NCBI RefSeq assembly: GCF_002119725.1
Contig: NZ_CP021109.1
Coordinates: 2,976,001-3,040,000 of the forward strand
DNA length: 64,000 nucleotides
DNA from: Bordetella genomosp. 9
GTDB taxonomy: Bacteria; Pseudomonadota; Gammaproteobacteria; Burkholderiales; Burkholderiaceae_B
Reading direction: 5' to 3'
The notes under the pieces were generated by a model. The model was not told the DNA's origin. It was given only the letters and a program-made list of their open reading frames with translations, and ran no database searches. Shown piece after piece: positions 27,805 through 36,001 of the stretch (positions are counted from its first letter, which is position 1; every line of letters begins with the position of its first letter). The translations under genes and the position numbers were made by a program.

Positions 27805-29097
27805 TCAATCCAGACCGTGGAAGGCCGAATCGTCCGGGCCGATGTGGGACGGATGCCGCCACGTCACATCGCGCATCGAATGCTGGACCAAGCCTTCGAC
27901 GCCAAGCAGCACGGCAAAAATCGCCATGCGGATCGGAATACCGTTGTCCGTCTGGCGAAAAATCGCCAGCCGCGGGTCGTGGTTCAAATCCACGCTGAGG
28001 TCATTGGCGCCAGGGCGGCTGTCGCGAGGCAGCGGGTGCATCACGATGGTATCCGGGCCGCAATAGGTGTCGATAATGGCGCGGTTGATCTGGAAATCGG
28101 GCGTATAGCCTTCCTGCGCCTCGTCCGCGAAGCGCTCCTTCTGCACCCGGGTGGCATAAATCACGTCGGCGCCCGCCAGGCCTTCGGCCAGCGACTGCTT
28201 CTGCTCGATGACGTTATCGTGCCGCGCGGCCTGCTCGATGATGTAGGACGGCATCTCGAGGCCCGGCGGCGCGATCAGGGTGAACTTGACGCCCCGGTAC
28301 AGCGACAGCAGTTTGATCAGTGAATGCACCGTTCGGCCGTACTTGAGATCGCCCACCATCGCGATATGCGCGCCATCCAACAGTTTCCCCAAACGCGAGA
28401 ATTCCGTCAGGATGGTGTACAGGTCCAGCAAGGCCTGGCTCGGGTGCTCGCCCGGGCCGTCGCCGCCATTGACGACCGGGATATTGGTCGCCCGGGCAAA
28501 TTCCGCCACCGAACCTTGTTCCGGATGCCGGATGACCATGGCGTCGACGTAGCCGCTCATGACGCGGCTCGTGTCGTAAATGGATTCGCCCTTTGCCATG
28601 GACGAGAAGGTAAAGCCGGTGGTGTCGCACACCGACCCGCCCAGACGGCAGAACGCGGCGCCGAAACTGACGCGCGTACGCGTGCTTGCCTCGAAAAACA
28701 GATTACCGAGCACGGCGCCTTCCAGAACGCGCGAAACCTTCTGCCGCCGGGCGATGGGCTGCATCATGTCGGCAATGCGAAACAGATCTTCCACCGACTC
28801 GCGCGAAAACTGGTCCACCGACAGCAGCTGATGCTTGCCCTCCACCGCGATGCGGTCGCGCAACGGCCCGTTCTGCGCGCTTTGCGTGTACTTTTCCCGC
28901 AGCACGCCGTTTTGGACGATCTCCGTGACGAACCGCTCCACCACTTCAGGCATGGCCCGGTATTCCTGGGAGCCTTCGGGCAGGAGCCAGGTATCGAGCG
29001 CGCGGCGCTTCACCCCGATACGGGCGGCGAAAACATCGCGCGTCAGGTTCAGACGACGCATGGCGTCGCGCAGGAAAGCTTGCTGGGAGATGGACAT
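27805..29097 (-). CDS. pyrB: Aspartate carbamoyltransferase with N-terminal HTH-like extension
   Basis: Catalyses carbamoyl phosphate + aspartate to carbamoyl aspartate, first committed step of pyrimidine synthesis. The 430-residue product has the catalytic domain from about residue 87, with FFEASTRTRVSF (134-145, carbamoyl-phosphate loop) and HPLPRDSR near the C-terminus. The first 86 residues are extra compared with the roughly 310-residue E. coli enzyme. They look like an Xre-type fold: LRDAMRRLNL, TRDVFAARIGV, KRRALDTWLLP. Long ATCases with N-terminal extensions are known from Burkholderia as I recall. A palindrome over its own promoter suggests self-control. RBS GAGG, ATG 29097. Confidence 0.94.
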   Translation of the reverse strand: MSISQQAFLRDAMRRLNLTRDVFAARIGVKRRALDTWLLPEGSQEYRAMPEVVERFVTEIVQNGVLREKYTQSAQNGPLRDRIAVEGKHQLLSVDQFSRESVEDLFRIADMMQPIARRQKVSRVLEGAVLGNLFFEASTRTRVSFGAAFCRLGGSVCDTTGFTFSSMAKGESIYDTSRVMSGYVDAMVIRHPEQGSVAEFARATNIPVVNGGDGPGEHPSQALLDLYTILTEFSRLGKLLDGAHIAMVGDLKYGRTVHSLIKLLSLYRGVKFTLIAPPGLEMPSYIIEQAARHDNVIEQKQSLAEGLAGADVIYATRVQKERFADEAQEGYTPDFQINRAIIDTYCGPDTIVMHPLPRDSRPGANDLSVDLNHDPRLAIFRQTDNGIPIRMAIFAVLLGVEGLVQHSMRDVTWRHPSHIGPDDSAFHGLD

Positions 29098-29109
29098 GGT
29101 GGCCTCGAA

Positions 29110-29130
29110 AATATACGCACTGCGTATATT
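29110..29130. promoter_or_regulatory. Perfect 21-bp palindromic operator of pyrB
   Basis: AATATACGCA-C-TGCGTATATT: ten-base arms around one central C. It covers the -10 box and the expected transcription start of pyrB and ends 13 bp before its ATG. A further TGCGTATA half-site lies at 29163-29170, 42 bp (four turns) from the first TGCGTATA, just above the -35 box. Confidence 0.85.
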
Positions 29131-29155
29131 ACGACCACCCAACCCGATGGTCCAA
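29126..29155 (-). promoter_or_regulatory. Sigma-70 promoter of pyrB
   Basis: TTGGAC (29155-29150), 18-bp spacer, TAATAT (29131-29126). The start of transcription should fall near 29119, in the middle of the palindrome, leaving a leader of about 22 nt. Confidence 0.7.
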
Positions 29156-29178
29156 TAAAATTTGCGTATAGCGGCCTA

Positions 29179-30456
29179 TCAAAGTACCGGCACTGCGCGC
29201 GCGGCTTTCGCCTGCCTGATCTGTAAAGCGATGACCGCGGCGATGATCCCCGTCGCGCCCGAGATGACGAAGGCCGTCAGATAGTTCCCCTGCGCCTGAC
29301 GCAGCGCGCCCGCCATGAAAGCGGCGCTGGCTGCGCCCAATTGATGCCCGGCGACAATCCAGCCGAACACGATGGGCGCATCGCGCTCACCGAAGCTTTC
29401 CACCGCCAGACGCAGGGTGGGCGGCACGGTGGCGATCCAGTCGAGGCCGTAGAACACGGCAAACACACCGAGGCTGTATATCGAAAAATCGGAAAACGGC
29501 AGAAAGATCAGCGAGGCGCCGCGCAAGCCGTAGTACATGCACAACAACTTGCGCGGGTCATAGCGGTCCGTCAGCCAGCCCGAAGCCGTGGTGCCGAACA
29601 GGTCGAACAAACCCATCATCGCAAGCAGGCTGGCGGCTCGCACCTCCGGAATCCCCTGGTCGCTGCACAGCGCAATGAAATGTGTGCCGATCAGGCCATT
29701 GGTGGTGAAACCGCAGATGAAAAACGTCGCAAACAGGAACCAGAAATTCCGGCTGCGGACGGCCATTGCCAAGGCGGAAAAGGCCGCCTTCAAGGGATTG
29801 GCGTGCGATTGGGAAGGGGTCGCCTCATGACCCGGCGCGGCGCCGTAAGGAACCAGACCGATATCGGACGGCCTTTCCGGCATCAGCCACCAGGCCAGCG
29901 GGAGCAGCGCCAGGCAGACCGCCGACACCGTCAGCACCACAGGCCGCCAACCGCCGGCTTCGGCCAATGCCGCCATGCCCGGGAGAAAAATCAGGGTGCC
30001 AGTGGCCGTACTGGCCGTAAGGATTCCCATCATCAGGCCTCGGTGCTTGACGAACCAGCGGTTGATCACCGTCGCGCCAAACACCACTGCGACGCACCCC
30101 GTCGCAACGCCGGACAGCACCCCCCAGGACAGCACGAGCTGCCAGGGCTCCGTCATCCATGCGCTGGCGCCGCTGGCCGCCGCCATCAGCGCCAGCGCGC
30201 ACAGCAGCGTGCGGCGCACGCCGAAGCTTTGCATCAGCGCCGCAGCAAAGGGCCCCACCAGGCCGTAAAGGAAAATTCCGATGGCTGCGGACAGCGACGT
30301 CACGTCGCGGCCCCAGCCGAATGCCTGTTCCAAAGGCACGATCAGCACGCCCGGCGCGGCGCGCTGCCCGGCGCCCACCAGCAACGCGACAAATGCAATC
30401 GCCACGACGACGAAGGCATACTTCTGTCCAAAGGGGCGGGAACGGGCTATAGTCAT
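29179..30456 (-). CDS. MFS transporter (oxalate/formate antiporter-like group)
   Basis: A 425-residue permease with twelve likely spans. It starts MTIARSRPFGQKYAF; the N-terminal half contains GAGQRAAPGVLIVPLEQAFG and the loop motif GPFAAALMQSFGVRR. SDIGLVPYG near residue 215 and SGWLTDRYDPRKLL in the second half resemble monocarboxylate/oxalate-formate type MFS proteins. ATG 30456 is chosen because the operators lie upstream. Divergent from a TetR gene with operators between, so repression by that regulator is expected; substrate unknown. Confidence 0.88.
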   Translation of the reverse strand: MTIARSRPFGQKYAFVVVAIAFVALLVGAGQRAAPGVLIVPLEQAFGWGRDVTSLSAAIGIFLYGLVGPFAAALMQSFGVRRTLLCALALMAAASGASAWMTEPWQLVLSWGVLSGVATGCVAVVFGATVINRWFVKHRGLMMGILTASTATGTLIFLPGMAALAEAGGWRPVVLTVSAVCLALLPLAWWLMPERPSDIGLVPYGAAPGHEATPSQSHANPLKAAFSALAMAVRSRNFWFLFATFFICGFTTNGLIGTHFIALCSDQGIPEVRAASLLAMMGLFDLFGTTASGWLTDRYDPRKLLCMYYGLRGASLIFLPFSDFSIYSLGVFAVFYGLDWIATVPPTLRLAVESFGERDAPIVFGWIVAGHQLGAASAAFMAGALRQAQGNYLTAFVISGATGIIAAVIALQIRQAKAARAVPVL

Positions 30457-30458
30457 GT

Positions 30459-30470
30459 TACTAACCGGTA
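30459..30470. promoter_or_regulatory. Candidate TetR operator 2
   Basis: TACTAACCGGTA matches the outer bases of operator 1 (TAC....CGGTA) and lies 36 bp from it, immediately before the MFS ATG. Confidence 0.5.
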
Positions 30471-30486
30471 CGTTGCAGGTCGCGGC

Positions 30487-30516
30487 ATAATACGTACCGC
30501 TCGGTAACACTGTCAA
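30487..30516 (-). promoter_or_regulatory. Sigma-70 promoter of the MFS gene
   Basis: On the minus strand TTGACA (30516-30511), 18-bp spacer, TATTAT (30492-30487). A near-consensus promoter with the TetR operator sitting inside its spacer. Confidence 0.75.
30495..30506. promoter_or_regulatory. Candidate TetR operator 1
   Basis: TACCG-CT-CGGTA is a perfect inverted repeat lying between the -35 and -10 boxes of the MFS promoter and 22 bp before the tetR ATG, a position where binding would repress both genes. Confidence 0.7.
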
Positions 30517-30527
30517 GCACCACTGCC

Positions 30528-31151
30528 ATGAATCGCTTTACGCCCTCCCCGGCCCCGGAACAGTCCGGCGAAACGCGCGAACCACGCGCGGCCGATCGCA
30601 TCCGGCGCACCGCTGGCGAACTGTTCTACAAGGATGGCATCCGCGCCGTCGGCGTTGACGAAATCGTGACGCGCGCGGGCGCCACCAAACCGACGCTGTA
30701 CCGCAGCTTCGGCTCCAAGGACGAGCTCGCCGCGTCATACCTGCGGGACTACCACGCCGCCTTCTTCCGACGCTTCGACGAGACGATTGCGCCGCATGCG
30801 GGCGATCCCCGCGCGCAATTGCTTGCCTACTTCCGCCACATCGCCAAGCGCACGCAAACGCCCGGCTTTCGCGGATGCGCTTTGACCAACGCGGCCGTCG
30901 AATACCCGGGTGAAACAGGTACCCATCCCGCGCGCGCCATCGCCGAAGCCAATAAACGCGAACTGCGGACCCGCCTGCGCGAGCTGGCGCGCCAGGCGGG
31001 CGCCCGGGAAGCGGACGCGCTGGGCGACGCGCTGATGTTGCTGCTTGAAGGCTGCTTCGTCTCGCCGCAACTGTTCCCGCACCAGGAAGGTCCGGCGCGG
31101 ATCGTGGCCGACGCCGCGGAAAAACTGATCGATGCCTATCTGACGGCCTGA
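30528..31151 (+). CDS. TetR-family transcriptional repressor
   Basis: A 207-residue protein with an N-terminal helix-turn-helix (residues about 22-68: RIRRTAGELFYKDGIRAVGV, ATKPTLYRSFGSKDEL) and a helical ligand-binding domain. It is divergent from the MFS gene over two operator-like repeats, so it probably represses that transporter and itself. The first 20 residues are proline-rich and unstructured. Its stop overlaps the end of the convergent membrane-protein gene by 16 bp. Confidence 0.92.
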   Translation: MNRFTPSPAPEQSGETREPRAADRIRRTAGELFYKDGIRAVGVDEIVTRAGATKPTLYRSFGSKDELAASYLRDYHAAFFRRFDETIAPHAGDPRAQLLAYFRHIAKRTQTPGFRGCALTNAAVEYPGETGTHPARAIAEANKRELRTRLRELARQAGAREADALGDALMLLLEGCFVSPQLFPHQEGPARIVADAAEKLIDAYLTA

Positions 31152-31645
31152 ACCGGCCCCGCAAACACGCCCGACCGGGTGTAATCGGTCCCGGGCCACG
31201 GCGTCGGCCGGGTCGCCGCAACGGCGGCAGTCTTCGACCGGTAAGCCACGTCGTCCTGAGGGCTGCCGAGCCCCGCGGCGGCAACGCCCCAGCATCCGAT
31301 GACGAACGCCGCCACGCTACCGCAGTATGCGATCGCGGCAAGCAGCATGGGAAGCCAGTGCCCTTTTCCCGCCCGACCCGCCGCGATCTGCCGGAATACG
31401 CTGAAGTGCGCAAAGTAGGAAAACAGCATCCCTATCGCGCAGGCCGCCAGCCCGATCGCATACGCCGCAATCGGCTGCCTAAGCTCCGGCGCGTCGACAT
31501 CGCCGCCAACTACGCCGAGGGAAAAAGCCGCCAGCATCAACACGCCCAGGCCGTTGATCCAGCCGAGAAAACGAAAACCTGTCAGGGCGTGTGAAGCCAG
31601 AGCCTGATAGGCGTTGGAAGCGCGAGGATGGTCGGTATGGTCCAT
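31136..31645 (-). CDS. Unrecognised membrane protein, about 169 residues
   Basis: Three clear hydrophobic segments: FRFLGWINGLGVLMLAAFSL (about 24-45), AYAIGLAACAIGMLFSYFAH and LPMLLAAIAYCGSVAAFVIG; the C-terminus is Thr/Pro-rich. ATG 31645 is chosen since the longer upstream frame reads as random. I do not recognise the family. Antisense overlap of 16 bp with the end of tetR. Confidence 0.7.
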   Translation of the reverse strand: MDHTDHPRASNAYQALASHALTGFRFLGWINGLGVLMLAAFSLGVVGGDVDAPELRQPIAAYAIGLAACAIGMLFSYFAHFSVFRQIAAGRAGKGHWLPMLLAAIAYCGSVAAFVIGCWGVAAAGLGSPQDDVAYRSKTAAVAATRPTPWPGTDYTRSGVFAGPVQAVR

Positions 31646-31744
31646 GGTCCCAGAGACAAACGACGGGAGACGCAAGCATAGCGAGGTTTGCGAAGGACGG
31701 GAACGCGCCTTGCACATCAGCAGTCTGGATGACAGGAGCCAAGC

Positions 31745-32002
31745 ATGAACGAGCCAGATTCCCGCCCCGGTGGCGGCAACCGCGCGTCGCGTCCGCGGGA
31801 GAACGACGCAAAAGGCAAGGTGTTCCCACCCGATTCCCCGGTGGACGTCCCGAACCTGCCCCGTCCGCCCAAGAATGGTGCACCCGACGAAGCCCGCGAC
31901 AGCGGCCAACCGCGCGAAGACGCGCAGACCGACTCCAGCTGGGCGGACAACACCAAGCCGGCGCCCAACAAAAAGAACGTCCGCGACCACAATATTTTCT
32001 AA
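31745..32002 (+). CDS. Small hydrophilic proline-rich protein, 85 residues
   Basis: Very hydrophilic, rich in Pro, Asp, Asn and Arg, with no hydrophobic core, so probably disordered; a GGAG site lies 7 nt before the ATG. It ends NKKNVRDHNIF. No family recognised. It is followed after 71 bp by a gene of similar character. Confidence 0.55.
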   Translation: MNEPDSRPGGGNRASRPRENDAKGKVFPPDSPVDVPNLPRPPKNGAPDEARDSGQPREDAQTDSSWADNTKPAPNKKNVRDHNIF

Positions 32003-32073
32003 GGACCGGCTGCAAATTTTGCCTGCTCTGCGGGGAAAACTTTGCATTGGCCGAACTGCACAGGAGATCATTC

Positions 32074-32343
32074 ATGCCCGAAACCAACCGCCCGGCCTCC
32101 CCTGACGCCCCCGAACGCGATCCCAAGTCGCCCACCGAGTCCGCCGAAGAAAAGGCCCGCATGGGCACGCGCATTCTCCCCGAGCCCGATAAGGCCCCCA
32201 TCGTGGCGGGCATGCCGCGAGAGGGCCGCGTTCTCTCCGATCCCGGACACCCGGGCATTCCGCGTCCCGAAGACGACGTTTATGCGAATGAGCCGTCGGA
32301 CCTTTCAGAAAGGGACCCGGCCACAGGAAAAAACCGTCCCTGA
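32074..32343 (+). CDS. Small hydrophilic proline-rich protein, 89 residues
   Basis: Starts MPETNRPASPDAPERDPKSP after an AGGAGA site. Contains GHPGIPRPEDDVYANEPSD; probably disordered, with no membrane segment. Its end lies 5 bp from the end of the convergent lipoprotein gene. Character and position suggest it is a companion to the 31745 gene, perhaps a stress-related small protein; that is a guess. Confidence 0.55.
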   Translation: MPETNRPASPDAPERDPKSPTESAEEKARMGTRILPEPDKAPIVAGMPREGRVLSDPGHPGIPRPEDDVYANEPSDLSERDPATGKNRP

Positions 32344-32347
32344 GGTG

Positions 32348-32773
32348 TCAATCCGCGCCCGGCCGGCATACCGGCGTGGCGGTCTGAATGGATTGCCGGG
32401 CCGCGGCCAGTTCCTGGGCGTCCCAGGGCGCCGCGCCCACCACGGTTACGGTTACCGTGGACGTGACCTTGGTATTGGGCTTGGTTTCGATGATCTCCAG
32501 ATGCCGCGTGGGCTCCGGAAGCTTGAACACTTCGATCCGGGTCGTGGCGAACTTCTCGTCCACCGAATGGTTGTCGCCATACCGGAGGCCATACCGATAT
32601 TCGCGTTCGGTATGGCACACGCGGACGAATTCGCTGGCGCGCCGGTAGGCCGCGTCATAGGGCGCGGACACATCGAACGTTACGCTGGGATAATCGCCGC
32701 CAGGCTCGATGCCGGCGGCGCAGCCGGCAAGCATCAACAACGAGGCGGCCAACCACGTACGGCGTCGGGGCAT
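32348..32773 (-). CDS. Predicted lipoprotein, 141 residues
   Basis: Signal peptide with lipobox LAGC (Cys about 18), then a soluble domain with regular beta-strand alternation (STVTVTVVGAAP). The mature part has two further cysteines (VCHTE, PVCRP). ATG 32773 is preceded by GGAG at 5 nt; the GTG two codons earlier is less likely. Family not recognised; envelope location is inferred from the lipobox. Confidence 0.75.
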   Translation of the reverse strand: MPRRRTWLAASLLMLAGCAAGIEPGGDYPSVTFDVSAPYDAAYRRASEFVRVCHTEREYRYGLRYGDNHSVDEKFATTRIEVFKLPEPTRHLEIIETKPNTKVTSTVTVTVVGAAPWDAQELAAARQSIQTATPVCRPGAD

Positions 32774-32837
32774 ATCCACTCCAAAGCTTGAATCCGAAGC
32801 GTGGATTATGCATCAGCGGACTGCCCGCCTTGGCCGG

Positions 32838-33053
32838 TCACCGCGCCGCCATCGGCCCCCGGTAGGAACCCAATGCCGCGGCGCCGGGTGGCGTCATGGT
32901 GGCCTTGCCATCGCGATCCTCGATGTAGTTCATCGCTTCCAGCTGGCCCCGGACGGGTTGCGGGATTTCGAAGCCAACCAGCGACGCATGGGACCGCAAT
33001 TCCTTCAACCAGCGGAACTGGTCCGGGGTCAACGAGGGCTTGGTTCTGAACAT
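32838..33053 (-). CDS. Small protein of unknown function, 71 residues
   Basis: Starts MFRTKPSLTPDQFRWLKELR after a near-perfect AGGAGG site, which makes the gene convincing. One helix-rich start followed by EAMNYIEDRDGKATMTPPG, which looks like a wing of a small helix-turn-helix. Could be a small winged-helix protein; weak inference. It lies between two lipoprotein genes on the same strand. Confidence 0.65.
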   Translation of the reverse strand: MFRTKPSLTPDQFRWLKELRSHASLVGFEIPQPVRGQLEAMNYIEDRDGKATMTPPGAAALGSYRGPMAAR

Positions 33054-33130
33054 TGTTATCGCCTCCTGGGTCTTGATCGGGACGTCGTGCGGACGCTGGC
33101 GTGCCGCAGCCCGCCAGCGCGTACCAGATG

Positions 33131-33268
33131 TCAATTGTGGCGGTCCGCCGCACCCTGGATCTTTTCTCCGCCGCGCTCGATATCCTGGCCGGCGCCATGA
33201 ATGGTGTTGCAGCCGGACGCCAGAGCGGTAATGGCCAGGAGCACGGCGAGTATCGCTTTGTTTTTCAT
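33131..33268 (-). CDS. Entericidin-like small lipoprotein (second copy)
   Basis: A 45-residue protein with signal peptide and lipobox LASGC (Cys about 21), then NTIHGAGQDIERGGEKIQGA, clearly related to the product of the gene at 1228-1359 and to entericidin B. Start MKNKAIL with a GAAAGG-type site; the longer frame upstream adds a non-hydrophobic tail. Like the first copy it stands without a visible partner. Confidence 0.85.
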   Translation of the reverse strand: MKNKAILAVLLAITALASGCNTIHGAGQDIERGGEKIQGAADRHN

Positions 33269-33511
33269 CGGTCTTTCCTTTTCAGAGAGGGATCGAAGAT
33301 CGTTGCAAGGGAAAGGCGGGCCTTTCCCACGGCGTCCAGCAGAGCAAGCATCGTGCCCGCTCACCCGGGAACCCGACCTATTCCTTTGCCGAATCAGCGC
33401 AAGGGCGCAAAAAGGGCCTTACCCGCGCTTCTCGCACGCCGCGCGCCGGGCGGACCAGCCGTCGGGAATACCGCTTGCCTTATCGTGGTTTCCGTCACTT
33501 CGGGGATCACC

Positions 33512-33709
33512 ATGCCGATCGCACCCAACACGCTGAACCCGCGTTCGCCCAGCTCCGCCACGGTGGGCGAAGAAATCCTGGAAAACGCCGAGACGAGCGC
33601 GCATCGCGAGCCGGCGCCGGGCGAGCCGCCCCTGCCGACGCCGGCGCCCACACCGGGCGATCCACCGGATACGCCCCCATCCCCGGAGGCGACCCCGTCG
33701 GCTCGCTGA
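33512..33709 (+). CDS. Small proline-rich protein, 65 residues
   Basis: Starts MPIAPNTLNPRSPSSATVGE with a GGGGAT-like site; the C-terminal half is a run of Pro, Thr and Glu typical of a flexible linker or disordered tail. Composition resembles the two small genes at 31745 and 32074. Coding status rests on that likeness and the open frame only. Confidence 0.4.
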   Translation: MPIAPNTLNPRSPSSATVGEEILENAETSAHREPAPGEPPLPTPAPTPGDPPDTPPSPEATPSAR

Positions 33710-33831
33710 ACGTCGCCCCGCCGACGGTGGGGGCGCCCTCTAGTACACTGCGGCCTGCGGCGCAACGCCGCGCCGCATCCCACGCGATGCGTCGATTCCC
33801 AATGCGCCATAAGCGGCGCCGGACTTGCACC

Positions 33832-35457
33832 ATGCTACGCGTTTCAGAAATCAAGCTTCCCCTGGACCACCCCGAGGAGGCCCTGCCTCGCGCCATTGCC
33901 GACCGGCTGGCGATTCCCGCGGACGATCTGCTGTCCTTTCACGTTCACAGGCGCGGCTACGACGCGCGCAAGCGCGACCATATCCAGCTGGTCTACACGA
34001 TCGATGCCGAGCTACGCAATGAATGCACGGTACTGGCGCGGTTCCACGCCGACCCGCACGTCGTGCCCACGCCCGATATGCGGTACAAGTTCGTCGCCAA
34101 CGCCGCCGCGGCGCCAGATGCTCCCCGTCCCGTGGTCGTCGGCATGGGACCATGCGGGCTCTTCGCCGGCCTGATCCTGGCCCAAATGGGCTTTCGTCCC
34201 ATCATCCTGGAGCGCGGCAAAGCCGTGCGCGAGCGGACCAAGGACACGTTCGGGCTTTGGCGCAAGCAGGTGCTGAATCCGGAATCCAATGTGCAGTTCG
34301 GGGAAGGCGGCGCCGGCACGTTCTCGGACGGCAAGCTGTACAGTCAGATCAAGGACCCGCGCCATCTGGGACGCAAGGTACTGGAAGAATTCGTACGGGC
34401 GGGCGCGCCCGAAGAGATCCTGTACGTCAGCAAGCCCCATATCGGCACCTTCCGGCTGGTCAGCATGGTGGAGAAGATGCGCGCCTCGATGGAGGCTCTG
34501 GGCGCCGAGATTCGCTTCGAGCAGCGAGTGGCCGACCTGGACCTGGATCAGGGACGCATCCGAGGCGTCATGCTGGCCAGCGGAGAATACCTTCCCTGTT
34601 CGCATCTGGTGCTCGCCGTCGGCCACAGCGCGCGCGACACGTTCCAGATGCTGCATGATCGCGGGGTGTACCTTGAAGCAAAGCCCTTTTCCATCGGATT
34701 CCGGATAGAGCATCCCCAAAGCCTGATCGACCGGGACCGTTTCGGCAAGCACATCCGCCATCCGGTGCTGGGCGCGGCCGATTACAAGCTCGTGCACCAC
34801 TGCCGCAACGGCCGCTCGGTGTACAGCTTTTGCATGTGCCCGGGCGGAACGGTGGTTGCCGCGACCTCCGAACCGAACCGGGTCGTGACCAACGGCATGA
34901 GCCAGTATTCGCGCGCCGAGCGCAATGCCAACGCGGGCATCGTCGTGGGCATTACACCCGAGGACTATCCCGGCGGCCCGCTGGCCGGCATCGCTTTCCA
35001 GCGCCATTGGGAATCGCGCGCTTTCGAACTGGGGGGCGGCGGGTATCTGGCGCCGGCGCAGCGTGTGGAGGACTTCCTCGCGGGCCGGCCGTCCACAGCG
35101 CTGGGGACCGTTCAGCCCTCATACACGCCCGGCGTGACACCCACCGATCTATCGACCGCCCTGCCCGACTACGCAGTACAGGCGATCCGGGAAGCACTGC
35201 CCGCGTTCGACCGGAAAATCAAAGGCTACGCGATGGCCGATGCGGTCTTGACCGCCGTTGAAACGCGCACATCGTCACCGCTGCGCATCCGCCGCAAGGA
35301 CGACGACTACCAGAGCGTGAACGTTGCTGGCCTGTACCCTGCGGGAGAAGGGGCCGGTTATGCGGGCGGCATCTATTCCGCGGCCATCGATGGCATCGAG
35401 GTCGCCGAAGCCGTGGCGCGCGACATCGTCACGCGTTTCGCATCCAAGGTTGCCTGA
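33832..35457 (+). CDS. FAD-dependent oxidoreductase (COG2509-like)
   Basis: A 541-residue flavoprotein. An N-terminal domain of about 95 residues precedes a Rossmann motif VVVGMGPCGLFAGL (about 100-113) and QFGEGGAGTFSDGKLY, a block typical of the uncharacterised FAD-dependent dehydrogenases grouped as COG2509. The C-terminal LYPAGEGAGYAGGIYSAAID binds FAD. Substrate unknown. A single gene with no obvious partner; convergent with a small minus-strand gene 11 bp downstream. Confidence 0.88.
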   Translation: MLRVSEIKLPLDHPEEALPRAIADRLAIPADDLLSFHVHRRGYDARKRDHIQLVYTIDAELRNECTVLARFHADPHVVPTPDMRYKFVANAAAAPDAPRPVVVGMGPCGLFAGLILAQMGFRPIILERGKAVRERTKDTFGLWRKQVLNPESNVQFGEGGAGTFSDGKLYSQIKDPRHLGRKVLEEFVRAGAPEEILYVSKPHIGTFRLVSMVEKMRASMEALGAEIRFEQRVADLDLDQGRIRGVMLASGEYLPCSHLVLAVGHSARDTFQMLHDRGVYLEAKPFSIGFRIEHPQSLIDRDRFGKHIRHPVLGAADYKLVHHCRNGRSVYSFCMCPGGTVVAATSEPNRVVTNGMSQYSRAERNANAGIVVGITPEDYPGGPLAGIAFQRHWESRAFELGGGGYLAPAQRVEDFLAGRPSTALGTVQPSYTPGVTPTDLSTALPDYAVQAIREALPAFDRKIKGYAMADAVLTAVETRTSSPLRIRRKDDDYQSVNVAGLYPAGEGAGYAGGIYSAAIDGIEVAEAVARDIVTRFASKVA

Positions 35458-35468
35458 ACAACTCACCT

Positions 35469-35828
35469 TTAGCCCTGCCACTGGCCGGCGACACGGCGGC
35501 CGAGCGCGGCGACGGCGCGCTGCAGCGACCGCATCCCCGCACGGCAGCGCCGCCGCCAGGCGGCCAGGACAGGCGTCGGCGGGATCACGCGCACGCTGGC
35601 GCCCCGGCTTGCGCGCAGCGTCACCTGCCCGCCATAGGCCAGTTCATGGCTTTCGCCGCCCCGCACCGGTACGCACAGACTGAACCCGGCGTCGCCCAAA
35701 CCGTCCACGCGCTCGATCACCGTGACCGAGCCCTTCAAACCCAGGATCACCGTGCGCCGGGGCAGATAGACGACTCGCATTTCTCCTTGGCAAAGCGCGA
35801 GGTCCTGCCTGGCCTTGTCCGTCTTCAT
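35469..35828 (-). CDS. Small beta-rich protein, possibly DUF2917-like
   Basis: A 119-residue protein whose middle (VILGLKGSVTVIERVDGLG, ESHELAYGGQVTLRASRG) has alternating strands like a small cupin. The tail is arginine-rich (AAWRRRCRAGMRSLQR). I recall DUF2917 genes being found next to MocR-type regulators in relatives, as here; the family match is tentative. Divergent from the MocR gene across 173 bp. Confidence 0.55.
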   Translation of the reverse strand: MKTDKARQDLALCQGEMRVVYLPRRTVILGLKGSVTVIERVDGLGDAGFSLCVPVRGGESHELAYGGQVTLRASRGASVRVIPPTPVLAAWRRRCRAGMRSLQRAVAALGRRVAGQWQG

Positions 35829-36001
35829 GATTTCGCTCCATTCCGTGAACACAGCGAGCTTAGGCGTCGGCCTGCCTGCCTTTTAGACACACGGCCGATG
35901 TTTGTTCGGCGGAGCAGCTGTCACGCGCTATTTCTGTTACTGTCGGATTCATCCTCAACTGTGCCTATTCCCTCCCTTCAGGCATACGCAATGATTGCGG
36001 C

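Noticed and set aside
31646-32071. Minus-strand extension of the membrane-protein frame to 32071
   Set aside because: The extra 142 codons are Arg/Cys-rich with no structure, opposite the small plus-strand gene.
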